Source: Phorcus lineatus
Lineage: Eukaryota > Mollusca > Gastropoda > Trochida > Trochidae
DNA length: 64,000 bases
NCBI GenBank assembly: GCA_921293015.1
Contig: OV121086.1
Coordinates: forward strand, 44,099,402 to 44,163,401
Direction: 5' to 3'
The position numbers and the translations under genes were made by a program. Below the pieces are notes generated by a model. The model was not told the origin of the DNA, made no database searches, and was given only the letters and a program-made list of their open reading frames with translations. Of the stretch, positions 12,301 through 25,471 are shown piece by piece; positions within the stretch are counted from its first letter, which is position 1; every line of letters starts with the position of its first letter.

Positions 12301-13900
12301 TACATATCATGTAAGTATCGGATCTCTACTGCAAGTATTAGCAGAGAGGTGATCCCTCAAATGTGCATGGGGTCTTGAACTTGCAAAAAGTGTGAAAATT
12401 CAAGATGGCGCCGAAATCACGTGACTTACGAATTCGCCATGATTTATTTTTTTGCTTGCAATTTAATTGCGCATCTTTTGAAACAAGTTGCAAGTCCCTA
12501 AGTCAATTTTGAAATTTTTTCTAATGTTAATTTTCAAAACTTTGAGTGGCACTGAGCCTTTAATGCAAAGTCCGAATTGGCTGAAAAGTTTCATGTCGCG
12601 AGTTCCTTGTAAGGGCTATAAGATCGTAAAGTTTGGTTGTATTTGAGATAGTAGTTTTTGCTGAATCTTGTTCACAAAAATCGTGGAATAATAATAATAA
12701 ACACGCCAATTTCAATAAGGATTCAGCAATTTTGCTGAATCCTTAATAATTTTAAGAAAATCCTTTGAGTGAATGACTTTTCGAGGAACATTAATAAATT
12801 AAAACCAGTATGTATAGAAATATCAAAATCACAATGATCTTAATTTTCATTTCACACAAGGTATTCATTTCGTTTTGTCTTCTGTAACCTTTCGATGTAC
12901 ATTAAACATGAATGTACATATACTACAAAAACATATTATTTCGATTAAAAAAATATATTCATTTCGATGTAACTTCTGATCATCGTCTGGAACCGAAATA
13001 ATGTTGCTTATTTTCCTTCCTGCTACTAAATATGGTTTGAATCAATATTCACTATATATTCATCCCCGAATGGAAAGATTTCAAAAACATAGATCAATAT
13101 ATTATACTTTTTCCTTTCACTAATCAACGGAGTCAGGAAATCGAGAAGCAGTCCGACAGGAGTTCCCTCCCTTATTTGTGTTATAAATTTATCTTGCCAT
13201 GAAATGCCACTCTGTTTGATCTTGCTACAAGCTACTTTTCAAAGAGCGGAAACTCAGACTTTACCATATTCCACATTACCTAAATGAGAAGAATGATATC
13301 CATTGGAAAGTAATATTCTAAAGAAAAACTGCCATCGATCATAAGACACAACAATAACACCCGTTTTATACAATTAAAGGTATTGCATCAGGTAACTAAG
13401 TAAAACTTCCAAAGACAACATACTATACCAGATATGCATGTTATTAAAGGGTATTCACAACTCGCAACCAACTGTTATTCATATTTCATACACAATGAAA
13501 ACGAAATGGCAGAGAAGTTCTACTCAATAAGATGTTGCATTTGGATCTTACTTCATAGTTATACTCAGAAATAACTACGCACTTTAATAGAATGCTTGTA
13601 GCGTAAATATAATACACGGTACGGGATGATTTGCGAAATATGTTCATGAATGCAGCATTAATCTAGAGTAGAGAGTTGAAAATCTGATATAAAGAATAAC
13701 CAAATATACCACTATTTACTGACCAGGCGGTAACGATTAAAAGAGTAACCTTCAGAATTCTCAAAGTAAAGGCTGACGGCGCAGAGCAAACGAAAATCAC
13801 AAATGCAAGTTAATGAGACAAACAACACGTGTCGGGAAAAAAGAAAAAAAGAGAATTATTAGAAATAAGATATGAGCAAAAATAAAAGAAAATTGAACAT
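9400..13900. other. AT-rich non-coding, probable intron or intergenic
   Basis: No open frame of note apart from the hairpin region near 12.7 kb. The stretch about 12080-12745 has the look of an old dispersed repeat. Confidence 0.5.
12717..12744. other. Perfect 28-base hairpin
   Basis: AAGGATTCAGCAA and TTGCTGAATCCTT form a 13-bp stem with a two-base loop. It may be the terminal fold-back of an old mobile element occupying about 12080-12745. No bounded element could be proved. Confidence 0.6.
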
Positions 13901-13931
13901 CAACATTTTAATGTTTCAACGAGTACCATAC

Positions 13932-14034
13932 GTGAAAAAACCCTCTGACGCTTGAGGTTGGAGGTTAAGTTCAGAGACAGAGTCAAAGGTACCAACCCGA
14001 TAATGGCGAACATTTCCCACTGGATTTTGTTCTT
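13932..14034 (-). other. Weak candidate exon, - strand
   Basis: After a GGTACAG acceptor, a frame reads EQNPVGNVRHYRVGTFDSVS and continues to LNLQPQASEGFFTYG before a possible GTACTC donor, then a stop. It would start with two bases, matching phase 1 from the exon at 33368. A second overlapping frame of 95 codons is also open here, so coding is uncertain and neither product is recognised. Confidence 0.2.
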
Positions 14035-14189
14035 CTGTACCGGAGATGCATTTTGCAGAAAAGCAAGGTAGTCATCCACATCAAGTATCCATGATCCTAA
14101 TACCCACACATGATCCGTAACGCAGACATCATTTGGTATAACAAAAAGATAAAATTGACAAACTCTCAGTATCCCATTAGATTCCAATT

Positions 14190-17100
14190 TGCGTTTAGTC
14201 CTTTACATAAATAGGCACAGAAATGTGTGTATCAAAAGTAGAAGAAGAGTCTTCCAAAACAGGCGCAGGATTGTTAACATTACTGTTAAAGTCCAATTCT
14301 TGAACAACATTTAGATCTACGTGTTTCTTCAAGACATATTCCAATTTGAACTATCCCAGCGGTTTCATTGGTGATGACGTTAAAGTAGAGACTACACTCC
14401 TGCTCCAGACATCGTCCAGTGTTTCCAAGAGAGAGCCAGACATAAACGCATCACAGTAGTCTTTACAAACCACTCACAGACATACAAAATGGCTTTTCAT
14501 TCCTTTCCATGGCAAGGAGAAGTAAAAGTATGTTCGTATGATCTTAACTGTTGCAGTTTTAAATGTGCTTTTGACAACAATCCTAGGTATTTTAATTAAA
14601 GTCCACCGAAGTCATCACTTGTATGCCACATGTGAAACAAAGTTTTGGTGCTACGAACGTGCCTCAGTACATATAAAGTTCCCGTACAGAGAAGATAACT
14701 ATCAAAACGTTTTGAACACTTCAGATACGATCCTTTGAATTAATTCTCTGTAGTCGAATCAGACACCTCAGAAATAAATAACCAGTCGTTGTTAACTATT
14801 GTCTGATATTACTACTGAATGTTTAGTTGTCCATTTGGTGATGGTTATAGTTCGCTTCAAGATCAGTCCGATTGTCAACTATTAACTGGAAGTTTCTAGT
14901 ACAATAAAGAGAATTAAGGGCATACACAGCCTTGCACTTCAGATACAGTTTGGATTGTCAGTATGTCTATTTATTGCTGGCTTGAAAGCCATCATTTCAA
15001 GATTATATTATTCCACAACTCCAGGGCACGAACCATCAATGTATATGCTGAACAATATCAACTAACATTCAAGATATTGGTGCTATTTACCTTGAGGTAT
15101 ACTGTTAATACGTAAATGGACTTAAAAAGTCACATGAACTGTTTCTCTGATGAAACTCCAAAGTGTAGTTGAAAGTTGGGTTTTCTTTGGTCACAAAAGA
15201 GTCTCGCTTTTCGCGCTCCGCTATCTGCCGTATGGCTTTAGGTAGATAATAAGAGGTGCACTAGTCTCATTTTCTCAGTTCTAGGCACCCATTTTCTTGT
15301 GTACTTCTAAAGAAGGGAAATCAACAAATTCGCATAAAACCTCCTTTACTAAACAAGTTCCATTGATCGACAAAGTGGCCTGGCCAAATTTGCATATGAC
15401 ACAGAGACCTGGAACCAATAGTCATAAAAATACATAAATCTAAGATATTATCGTTTTCCTTGTTTCTTTAAACAACGCCTTGTTATTTGTCACTGTCGTT
15501 TACGCATATCCTCATTTCTGCGGGCATCTAGAATTACAGTTCCTTCTTGAGTGCAATGACGTATTGTCCAATACGTTTGTATCATTTTTGCATTATAGGC
15601 TTTTATTCCATTTTCCAAATTAAAATCGCAAGCACCTTGCGAGGAGAAGTAGGTAAGATTTCACTTGGAGCGCCAGTTTTAAATCCAAACGAATTATGAC
15701 TGTGGGTGATGAAGTACCGAAGAAGAGCATCACTGCGGGAAAGTCAAATATCACTGCTCACCCTTCACGTTCACCAACATCAAGGCAATAGGGTGTTCAA
15801 AACACATTCAGCTGTAAATAGTCCATTCCTCTGATTTCATTTGATTTCGTGTTGCGCAATACAAGAAGAGACAATGGAGGTTTTAAGGTACAGATATCAA
15901 ATATCATATTTTATATACCGAGAAGTTGGGTAGTCTCTTCCTGTTTTCCTCTTTGAGACAAAAAACCTTGATTTTTAACGTGCCTCCCTTATAAATCAGG
16001 TTTTACCTTGACCGCTCGCTCCTTATATATAAATGTTTGACTTCTACCTGTCAGTAAAGCCTGGCTTCTTCAAGTCATCGCCTGACAACATCCGCCCCTA
16101 GAGGCTTTATAATAGCCTAGTGTTTAGTCATAAGAGAGCAAACTTTATAATTATTGTAAGGCGTGCGAATATTTTACCGGAAAGATAGGTATATCATGGC
16201 TGAAACAGAACTACATGAATTTTTCTTAACATCGTAACCTGAAAGATATGTTAACAAAGATAATTATTTAAATATGATATAGCGCATGCTAATGATAATT
16301 AAAGGTGGATGTGGTTACCCTAAATAAGCTATAGAACACAACCTAAACCATCACCATATCGTGTTAAGCGTCCGTATTTCTGATAGTTTAAATCATAAAT
16401 TTTTACTTATAGGTTTAATTATTCGCATTCTGGTTTTCATCATCGATTTTAACAATTGCAATTACTACAATTACGTATTGATATAATGGACATTGTATTT
16501 TATCTTATGTTGACTTAACCTCTTAAGAGAATTACTTCTACATAACTAAATAATTATTATTTGATAATGAATTCGTTTTGATTTGCGTTCTATAATGATT
16601 CAACAAAAACTCAGGTATATATTACTAAAAGAAGCAAGGTATATTGTGTATATCAGATTTACTGAGCATCTAACCAGCAGAAAGTATTTCATTAATCGTT
16701 TTCAATTAAAACTGATAAATCGATTACATGTATGAATATATCTTTCAGTGACTATGCGTGATTGAAGGCTTTTTTAATCGGAGAACATAACAATAAAACA
16801 CATTAAAACAGCACTCACTCACTTCACAATGCAGCAACTATTTTTGCTATGTACCAATTTGTACCAGTAGCTTTCAATGACTGTAAATCATCTGCTATCA
16901 ACACCACCTACCACAGTAATTACCGACTGTCCCGGCTTGACCCGGGTTATGAGCACTATAAAGATACTTACTAACAATTAGGGATTCAGGTAGCCCGTAA
17001 CTTATTTACGTGATCAAGTAAGGCACATGCCTTGAATATCTTAATAACAACCCGATACGTTAATGGGGAGTTAAGTGTTAGTATGGGAAAAGCCGTAGGC

Positions 17101-20100
17101 CCTAAGACAAATCTTTTATATGTCGAATTCGTTTATTTCAGAAACGGTACTTCATGTTTAAAAATAACAACTGTGAATTAAAGCATATTTTTAACAACAT
17201 ACCATGACGTTTGAAAGCATCTTTCAGTTTTTAATTTCAGCGATGCTTAAATTACTAGACTGGAATTTCTAATCCTTATTATCATCATTCCTTATTAGAC
17301 GATAAATTCAGCTTACTATTACATACCCAAATGTTGAAAAATGAAATATTCGAATTAAAGGAGAGAAGCATTGTTTAAAAAAGAAGATAGCGTACTTCTA
17401 ATTTCAAACATACATCTCCTATGACAGATTCTACAGTAAGTCTTCTGATATACATGTCGGTTGCAGCGTTTAACTTTGATGTGACTTTTATGGATATAAC
17501 CCGGAAAGTTCACAACCATATATAAGTCAAATTCAAAAGAGTTATAAAAAAAATACACACGAGGACAAAATACGCTACTTGTAAATTTTGATGAAAATTG
17601 TGAATTGTTAGTTCTTAATCATAGTGTGCAACGGTTATGTTTTTATTTAATTAAGTAATATTTTTATTAGAGAATTGTTCGAAATGAGATACTGAATGTT
17701 TAATAATGCGAGTGTGGAATGTGTTTAGTCAGTTAACTGTTTTTGCAATTTTTCGAATTTTACCTTATTTAATACCATGTTTTGCATGACAACATAAATT
17801 GACAGCAGAAATTCATGTATAATTTTCAAAAGATATGAAAAAACGAAACATGATTTCCAAATCCATTCCCAAAAACAAATCAGCCGTAAAATTCAATCAT
17901 TTGGTCATTACAAAATTACATCATTCAAATACCCCGTTCAAGCTGTACCTTGGATGGGTACACACATAACCACAATGTAAATAAAGCAAAGTATTTTCAA
18001 CTTACCTGCACAGGACAAGCACCGAACTCGATGCATCATTGTATCCGATTATTTCATTCATACGTCACTAGACCATCTTCTATGTAACTTATCCGTAATC
18101 CTCACTGACACGTAAATGCTATATCCATGACCTGTTAACATGCTCTGTCCTGAATATTGTCCAATAGCTACCAGTAGTTGGACGTACTGACATTCAGAAA
18201 CTGTAATATCCTTGGCGTGACGTTATGCTAACACCTTACATGGCGTCCAACATGTACCAGACATTAATCAGAGATCTGGGTCAGACGCCTTGGGTTTCTG
18301 AAATATGTCATCCTAAATATACCTTTAAATATCTTCTCCAATTTCTGTGTCGTAAACAGAAATCTGATATGTTGTGGTCACAGTATTAATCGGTATCCTA
18401 TGTTATATGAATTCAATGGTTGGAGATAATGACAAAAGATCAAATTTGTTAGTCCCTAAGTGAAACGTTCATTATTTAACATCAACTACTATCACGACAG
18501 TATTCTTATTCTTCACAATGATCCTCCGTGCTTCCACACGACATGCATATGCATATAGTTGATGGGCCTCATTTGTTTTGGAATTGTAAAATGGTGATTT
18601 AAGTATCTTTAGTAATGAAGCTTTATATATCCGTCGTATTTCACATTTAGCGCCAGTTGTCTTCCTTAAACATTAAACATATGAGGACGATTTGAATTCG
18701 AGTTCCCTGATTTCCAAGGTAACATAACGAACTGTTACATCACTACAATACTCTGATTTTGTCAGGTATACAAAAACCACTTATGATAAGAATACCTAAA
18801 CGTAAAGGTATTCATATCCCCATCCCTAAACTGTAGGAACGTACCTGACGATCAAAATACAAACACATGAATGTTCAAAGGACGATTGGTACAAGACATT
18901 CCGATTCATAATACCTCCACGTAGTTCGACCTCAGAACTGAGACTCTACCCTCTCTCATATGACCCAGAATCCCATTCCAAGTAATCATTCAACATTTTG
19001 AATTCGCAAGCCGTTATTGACGACAAACACCTGTAGTTATGTTCACCCACTATATACATACATACATCTCACTTCCTTCTGACCTTTCATTCAGCTGATG
19101 GTGACGTTCAAGAACTGATAAACTGTCGCCGAGTGTAAACATACACACAACAACCAGCTGCTATCTAACATACAGATTTGGTAATCCCTGCTCGAAGGTT
19201 TTTCTTTGTATGTCCGTTTCTTGTTGTTACTTGTTAATTACAATCCTCAAAGGGCATTTGGACATAATTACTTCATCTGAATGTTTTTTGAAAACATGTC
19301 AATTTAACCAAAGCAAGAAAAACCAGTAAAGAGTTATCGGATGTGAGATTTTCTTTGAATGACTTTATTCTGATGATTTTAATGGATTAAACATGACAGG
19401 AACTTTTTACAGGCTTTCTTGATTAAGCTGAATGAAGACGTAGACATAGTACCGGAAGGTTTTGTTTGTCACGAAATGAAGAAATTAATTATCACTCCCT
19501 ATTTGATTGTTTGTCGAATATTATTATGCTGATTTGATGTACATACCAAATATTACTACTAAGATTACATACACTTCGCCTTAAAACGCACGAGCAGGTG
19601 TGAAAAACAGGTGCATGGCAGAGTGAACGATGATTCTCATTGATCAAATACTCAAAATATATTTCAAATATTCCTTCAACGGTTTGTTCTATGTCATATG
19701 GCAGATTTCGTCAAGAAGTTCACCCCCAGAAAAAATGTCATTTGGAAAATTAATGAAACCTGGAGTTTGAACAAAGTACACCATTTTGATTGAGTTTGAA
19801 CTTCAAATCCTTCATTTATAGGACAGTTTTGTATCTGAATCTAAAGTTCCTACTATGACGACGATTTCACAATCAAACATAAACGAAGTGATTAATTACC
19901 CAATGGCCTTATCTTTTACAATTTAGTCCTGTTTTGTTTGGCAATGAAAGAAGTTCACATCAACCAATCTTCTCATATTAAAGATTTTCACAAAGAAAAG
20001 CAGTTTTTAAATTGAGTTAGCCGTTAGTTGTTCCGAACGTTTCTGAATTTTTTACTCTTTATTCTTAAGGTTTGTACGATAAAGGGAACCTCTCTGTTGT

Positions 20101-20350
20101 CGATGTACATTGTTGTATAAACAATACAGATTGCTTTCATCCAACATCATTCATGAGTGTCTTCGAACTGTCGCTTTGACCAGCATCCACCAGTAAATTT
20201 GCAGGTGTGAACAATTCTCAAGATGACCGGGTCACGGATATACCTTTACTACCTCAGGCTTGATTTACAGGTGTAAAGTAATTAAGGTGTCACACCTGTG
20301 CTACTATGTTATCTGAATATCTCATACCTGAAATTATTGGATTTCAAACG
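14190..20350. other. AT-rich, no supported gene
   Basis: A short - strand segment at about 18005-18057 (MNEIIGYNDASSSVLVLC before CAG|GTAAG) resembles a first exon, but nothing downstream confirms it. Otherwise nothing is seen. Confidence 0.4.
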
Positions 20351-20369
20351 TGATATAACATACCAATTG

Positions 20370-20440
20370 TGTTAAAGCATAGAGGTTATCATAATGGCCT
20401 CTTACTTCAAAGGCCCGGGTTCGAATCCCAAAGGAAGAAA
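20370..20440 (+). repeat. tRNA-derived SINE head (A and B boxes)
   Basis: AGCATAGAGGTTATCATAAT (A-box region, 20376 on) and GGTTCGAATCC (B box, 20418-20428) have the order and spacing of an RNA polymerase III promoter and resemble a valine-type tRNA. There are no pairing acceptor-stem halves and no CCA-ready end, so it is a SINE head or tRNA pseudogene rather than a working tRNA. Confidence 0.6.
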
Positions 20441-21149
20441 AAAATGTTAGTGACCCTATACTGTGATTTGCCCCTTTGCAAGACACATCCACATTGAACT
20501 AAGTTCTTTCTTTTTTTAATGGGAACCTGAACACAGGATATACGAACCTATTCAGTCGCGAAAGTCGTTGTGTTCAAAGTACAGTACCTCTTGGGTTATA
20601 ATATAGATGGCACTTTGAGCATTACTTGGCTTACCCATCAATGTTATATTGCTCTAGTAAGTCACCAAATCCAATGGATTTAGGTTTAGGTTAGGACACA
20701 CAGCACCCTTCAATGCAGGTTTCTTATGGTTTGTTACGCTCTATAACTAGATAGTTGGTCAATGAACACTATCAAAGGTGAAACGTACTTTTCAACATAA
20801 AGAGAATCTTGATACGAGAAAACGTTAATTCCAGATCTCTCTTCAATCAAAGGTGAATGCATGTGTTTGACGAATTTTGCTCTGTAGGTTTAATCGCTAT
20901 GTAGAGAAACGGCATTGCCCCTACGACCTCTCACTTGACCGTATATCAGTTTTGACATTTCAGACACTTTTACTTCGCCACTTCCCATTGTTTTGAATAA
21001 TGGCAGAAATAATATGGACATTACACAAAAGGGTTGTTTCAGGGGGGTATCATTTTAATTATATTGAATCGCATCATCATACCAATACTGGGATTTTATC
21101 TTTTTAACCAACTGGCAATAGTTCGATATTTCAGCAATTATATAAAATT

Positions 21150-22040
21150 TTGGCTCATCTGGCCTGAAAAAACGACGGGCTTGTGGCATGGCGTTCGACG
21201 TCCATCCGTCAATCAGTCTGTAAACCTTTTACTCTTCCTACTTCTTCTCACGAACCATTGACTCAAAAAATCTGAAATTTTGTGTATAGACCCAGAGGTT
21301 TTCTATTTGTAGATTAAGTAACCCTGGGACTTCTAATAAGGGCCACATAGGCCACGCTCTAAAAACTATTTTTATCTTCTTCTCTGGTGCAAAAGGCCGA
21401 GAAAACTGAAACTGTGTGTACAGGCTCCTTAACTGATTGCGGTTTTAAATATAACTTATATATTTGGTGACCCTGTTACCCCTAGTAAGGACCACAGGGG
21501 ACGCATTCTAAAAATAAACAATTTGATCTTTTTCTCGAGAAACAAGAGCACTAGAGTACACTGAAACCTTGTGTACAGACTCCTTAGCTGATGGAGATTC
21601 TATCTTATAGATTTGGCAAGACTGTGACCTCTAATAAAGGCCTCAGCCATCACGCCCTAAAAAACCTTGTTTCATATTCCTTTCCAGAAGCAAAAGACCT
21701 TGAAAGATGAATTCTTGTGTGCAGACCCCTTAGCTGATGTAGATAGTAACTTATAGATTTGGTGACACATTCTAAAAAGAAACAACTTGATCTTCTTCTC
21801 GAGAGGGAAGAAGCCTAGAAAATTGAAGCCTTGTGTACAGACTCCTAAGTGGTTGGGACTATGATTGATAGATCTGGTGACCATGTGACCTCTAATAAAG
21901 GCCACAAGCGCCACTCCCTAAATAGCTATTTTCATCAACTTTTTTCAGATTCAAGAGGCCGAGAAAGCTATAACCTGCTGTACAGACTCTTTACCTGAGG
22001 GGGATCATACTTTATAGAATTGGTGATCCTGTGTTCCCCT
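21150..22040 (-). mobile_element. Old, diverged relative of the pearl/HINE-like elements, inverted
   Basis: The + strand sequence GGGCTTGTGGCATGGCGTTC followed by GACGTCCATCCGTC is the reverse complement of the right end of the elements at 27140-27240 and 31490-31590. It is preceded by TGGCTCATCTGG, matching their end motif. Beyond it lie five or six degenerate tandem units of 118-154 bp, marked by TGTGTACAGACTCCTTA and AGATTTGGTGACC at about 21278, 21414, 21568, 21712, 21830 and 21980. The far end is not clear. Confidence 0.6.
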
Positions 22041-25000
22041 AATGGTGTTCAGTTGTCGAATAAATTACAGATAGCCCGATGAGTTTTATTTCATCCTCAA
22101 TGTCTCTATTTTATCCGACTATTTTATATGACTTCGGTAAATCATAACCCAAATGAATCTTAAACAGTGGTTCCAATAGGTTTCCTTATTAATAGGAAAT
22201 ACATGAATTTCCATGACCATTCACCAGGAATGAATACTAATAAAATTATTTTTAGCTTTAGTTCTGCAATGCACTTAAAACCCGTTTATAATCTTAAAAT
22301 GTTATCGACATATTCGGCACACCCTCAGTTAAATCATAAGTCGCAATTATCTCAACTGTTAAATGAGGCGATAAATGTACGCGCTATCACTTTATAGATA
22401 TTATCATTCAGAATTAAAACTGAGTTTCAAATTGACCATTACAAGTATTCAAGATTGTAAATTGCCGGTAAGTTATTTTGGCATCTTTGTTGGCAATGTG
22501 GAAACTAGATGCATGTCATAAACGCAACAAAAAAGAAATATTTTATCATGGTATTTATATACACAACCATATAATGAGCATAACGAGGTATTTACAAGAA
22601 TACCATATGTTCAAGGATTTCGCAAGTATGATGACGTCATCTATAGGCTTTTATAGCTTATCTTCTTTTTCAAACTGTGACATCTTACACATTTGAACAG
22701 TATGTCATAACATGATTTTTACATAAAAATAAAAATGCCAGTAATCCGTAATGAGTAATAACAGAATGGTTGTCAGGGAACGACTTTCTTTTAAACAAGA
22801 GGTAATTTTTTCAGCACTACAAATCCTTGTGACATTTATTACGCTCGTCTACTTCAAGTCTAGAACACACGAAATGAGCGTGTAAAGTTCACTCTGCACG
22901 AACTCCACGTGCATTTATCTTTTACCAAGACCTATACCCGAATTGTCTCTTTGCAGTAACGGCACGTGTACTGTTAACGGAACGAAATGCACGTGAGCTA
23001 TTCATGCAATTTGACATATTTTTTTTGATTGAGGGTTTGAAATTTCGTGTAAAGTCATTTTTAGAATAAATTAGAGAGTAACATTATAATTCCCCTTGAT
23101 TTAGAAGCGGGTTATGATTCGGTTAGATCTAGAGATTAAGGCAAGGGTATATGTACATGTAGCCCTCTAGATGTGAAAGAAGACCCTAACCGGTCAATTG
23201 TCAACTTTCAATTGAGGTTAATATGCACTATTTTTCTGATGTATATTTCAAGCATTGCGTTCCAGTGACAGTCAACTCAATCCAAACTCGTATGTGCTTT
23301 AAAAACTGGAATATTGTTCTTTTAAATTTTACATGACATGTTTTCGTTAACTGTAAAACGGAAACCTTTCAAGAGATAATGGGAATCTTTTTGTGGCTTC
23401 AGTGAATGATATGATGTCAGTCTTATCCTACAAGACCCGGAAGTAACGGACTCAGATCGGCTGATAGAAAAGTTGGTTAATTAAGAAATAAATTTAACAC
23501 AGGGTTGGGTTATACAGGTAAATCTCATTCCAGTCACTCATCTCACCTGAGCGTTCTGTAATTGGACAGGTGCGTTTCAGGTGTACTCAACAAGTAAGGT
23601 CATCTTGTACAGCATTACAGTAGTTTCTCCTTGTCATATCTTTAGCTTCTTGGGCAAGGGCTGTCGTGGTGTGCTTCTGACAACAACGATTCCTCTAAGT
23701 TTTCTTTGTATTTGTATCATCAAAATGAACAAGTTTGAAATTGATAGAATTATTAATTTATAAGATTTTACTAGCTAAGGTGAAAACGAAAATGAATTAG
23801 CATGGAATTGGGGTAAATTAATTCAACGGCAACAAGTTTTGTCCTTTAATTAGATTTGTACAAAAGTAACAGAATTATTACAATTATAGCATACATTGAA
23901 ACACATAAAATCTCCCAGCGTTTCAATTAATTTATCAGCTTTCTTGGAGTGTCAATTCTTTGGATTCAGGCCTCGAATCTATTTGAAACTATATATTTCT
24001 CTTCATTGTTAGAGCTCAGAAACTCGTCTTCATATCTTTCCCATCTACTCCCAATCTTATTCGAACTGAGCACTTCGTTACTGAATTCATATGCTCGATG
24101 AATCATCAATTACCTTCAATAGAAAGTCTTAACTAAATACAGACCAGTTATATTGGACAGATCAAGACTTAATAACACCCACTTCACCTGTACTCTAAAA
24201 CCAAAGAAAACAAATCAGGTAGATAATGAAATAAAGTAGAAGGTAAAGTTAATCAACTCTAGTAATCTGATACACCTGGAAGTGGTTTTGTTTTCAGTTT
24301 GATTTGAGTTTTTTTACTTGAATACGTGGAAAGATATAGACCAAACTACTATAGATGCATCGTAAATTGTGCCAGAGAAGTAATTAAACTCAAATTTAAA
24401 CGAAATGTTTTTTATATATGTAAATATTCTATTTTCTGCTGTCGTTTTAACCGAACTTTTCGAACGGCGAGATACATAATATTGGTCAAGGCATTATAAA
24501 CCATGTTTTCTACTTTGTAAATTTGAAACCTACCAGTTATATTTCTATGCTAGTTTTCATTTTCCTTTAAGGAAAATCACTACAAGATTTAAAATATTTA
24601 AAACAATCACTATCAACGTGTTGATACTTATAGAGCAATTAAAAAATTCTGTAGCCATTTAATTGTTTGTCAGAGTCAATGAAGTTAAAATCTTTTCAAA
24701 TTTAGATATACGATATGCACATGTACGTATATTCACCTCCCTGACGATAGAACTTCATGTCTAATGACAATAAATAACATATATGTATATATGGTGGTCA
24801 CTGCAAACCAGACGGGCAGTTAACAGTTTGATCACTCCAGCGGGGACGTCAGGCGCCGTTAACTGGTCAAGATAGAAAGCAAATAATGACGGACACATGG
24901 AAAAACATGTCTGACCGTCGACTAATAGACCATGTTTACCGTTTTTCGACAGGATTGACAGCTACCTGCTAGGTATATACGTAAACCCAGACGCTGGCAT

Positions 25001-25470
25001 TGGAAATACATGTTAACAGGATGAAAAATGGAAGAACTGCTCTGCGTGAAGTGACTTCCTGATCTGCAGCTGTGGTTTATACCTGCTTCCGATACTACAA
25101 GGGAATAACAACCACTTCAGTAGCCTCGTACATTTACATTAGCATGTCTGTGGGTCGTGGGAATCTTCCTACCTCATGTGAGACCAATAACAGTTCATGA
25201 AAAAGTGTTAAATGTTAATGCTAAAAAGAGTTTAACCTTTAAAAGCGGGCGAAATCACTCCATGAGTAAAAACAGACAAACAAGGCATATACATAAGACA
25301 TTTGGATTAAAAGTGAATGTATTCGAAAGAGACTGGAATCATTACGTATGTAGATATTTTTACACTTGGGATATACAACAGAAAAGGTTGTTTAGCTCGT
25401 TGTAGGCAAGTTAGATTCTTCAAAGACGTAATGCAACTGAAGGATTAACACATGTTACTGCGAATAAAAA
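22040..25470. other. AT-rich, no supported gene
   Basis: Only short chance frames and the E-box cluster at 22.9 kb. Confidence 0.5.
22906..22995. promoter_or_regulatory. Three CACGTG E-boxes in 90 bp
   Basis: CACGTG occurs at 22906-22911, 22963-22968 and 22990-22995. This palindrome is the classic bHLH (Myc/Max, USF-like) site. No gene start is visible next to it. Confidence 0.4.
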
Positions 25471-25471
25471 A

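Noticed and set aside
17355..17558. 67-codon - frame, Cys/His-rich
   Set aside because: No acceptor upstream (no AG in the preceding T-rich stretch) and only a poor donor.
20370..20440. Functional tRNA gene
   Set aside because: A and B boxes are present but the acceptor and anticodon stems do not pair.
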